A stretch of DNA of 64,000 nucleotides from JAPOUP01 sp965201085 (GTDB lineage Bacteria > Pseudomonadota > Alphaproteobacteria > Rhodobacterales > Rhodobacteraceae). The translations under genes and the position numbers were made by a program. The notes under the pieces were generated by a model. The model was not told where the DNA came from and did no database searches. It saw only the letters and a program-made list of their open reading frames with translations. Shown here one piece after another: positions 63,959-64,000 of the stretch (within the stretch, counting starts at the first letter, position 1; every line of letters begins with the position of its first letter). The DNA lies in the NCBI GenBank assembly GCA_965201085.1, contig CBDAVS010000025.1, positions 248,001 to 312,000 on the forward strand, in the 5' to 3' direction.

Positions 63959-64000
63959 CTGGAAAATGAGCCGCAGCCGGTCGGGAGGCTCATTTTCCAG
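63959..64000. repeat. Perfect 14-bp palindrome at the IS200 left end
   Basis: Two exact inverted 14-mers separated by 14 bases upstream of tnpA. Functions as the single-strand hairpin recognised by the transposase and may also block read-through or translation of tnpA. Confidence 0.85.

Larger units (their letters stand above)
63531..64000 (-). mobile_element. IS200-type element, left end at the window edge
   Basis: Contains tnpA plus an end hairpin upstream of it: CTGGAAAATGAGCC at 63959-63972 and its exact inverse GGCTCATTTTCCAG at 63987-64000, with a 14-base loop. Such hairpins are what TnpA binds. There are no inverted repeats at the two ends of the element and no target duplication, as expected for the family. 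Exact boundaries are not known. Confidence 0.75.

Noticed and set aside
1..64000. CRISPR array or tRNA genes
   Set aside because: No regularly spaced repeats and no cloverleaf recognised by eye in the intergenic stretches; a tRNA scan would be needed to be certain.

Overview
The window looks like a chromosomal segment of an alphaproteobacterium; genus not assigned. Several arrangements point there: a surE-pcm-nlpD-like cluster; an Lrp-type regulator facing a DUF2849-cysI-cysH-DUF934-fpr sulfur assimilation operon; a bacterial RNase P RNA; an IF-3 gene with an ATA start; and two valine or amine catabolic clusters. IS elements are many and so are broken genes (lacI, an amidohydrolase, osmC, higA, a restriction-type methylase, a nucleotidyltransferase-HEPN gene). 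This is the look of a genome recently exposed to IS expansion and relaxed selection, which is inference.

Layout. 1-2.5 kb: gatA end, an Excalibur lipoprotein, an AmpD-type amidase, rnpB. 2.7-4.8 kb: a decayed IS30 element, then a higA-type antitoxin gene split by a decayed IS5-family element. 5.2-8.3 kb: a dimethylglycine or sarcosine dehydrogenase-like flavoprotein and ribosomal protein L33. 8.5-12 kb: another decayed IS5 element, broken osmC, broken lacI and amidohydrolase. 12-15 kb: a phytanoyl-CoA dioxygenase family enzyme, a methylase relic, a beta-hydroxyacid dehydrogenase. 15.3-18 kb: nlpD-like, pcm, surE. 18-24 kb: a putrescine ABC transporter (potFGHI order) divergent from a class III aminotransferase. 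24-30 kb: an IS66 element inserted with a perfect 8-bp duplication in a fused nucleotidyltransferase-HEPN gene. 29.9-35.3 kb: infC and the sulfite/APS reduction operon. 35.3-41 kb: a P450, a valine degradation operon, a carboxylate-amine ligase. 41-51 kb: a PemK/Phd toxin-antitoxin pair and a mobile-element nest. In that nest an IS5 copy sits in an IS1595-type element carrying a DNA methylase-HNH fusion, which itself sits at the end of an IS21 element; a second IS5 copy lies 6 kb away. 51.3-63.4 kb: eight tightly coupled genes (MttB-family methyltransferase, oxidoreductase, CapA-like, SDR, amidohydrolase, crotonase, acyl-CoA dehydrogenase, acyl-CoA ligase) divergent from a LysR regulator and followed by a Tat-exported solute-binding protein. 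An IS200 end closes the window.

Two things stand out. First, the mobile elements show a directional mutation pattern. The two IS5 copies differ at about 53 aligned coding positions by my hand count, and about 39 of these are AT-to-GC transitions when the intact copy is taken as reference. The AT-rich element tip and flanking DNA are almost unchanged. Other relics have GC-rich interiors, internal deletions and recognisable terminal repeats, and several transposases have lost catalytic acidic residues in the way A-to-G changes would produce. Second, the eight-gene operon at 51-60 kb combines a non-pyrrolysine MttB homolog with a carnitine-like CoA ligase/dehydrogenase/hydratase set, and may be an undescribed route for an N-methylated compound.
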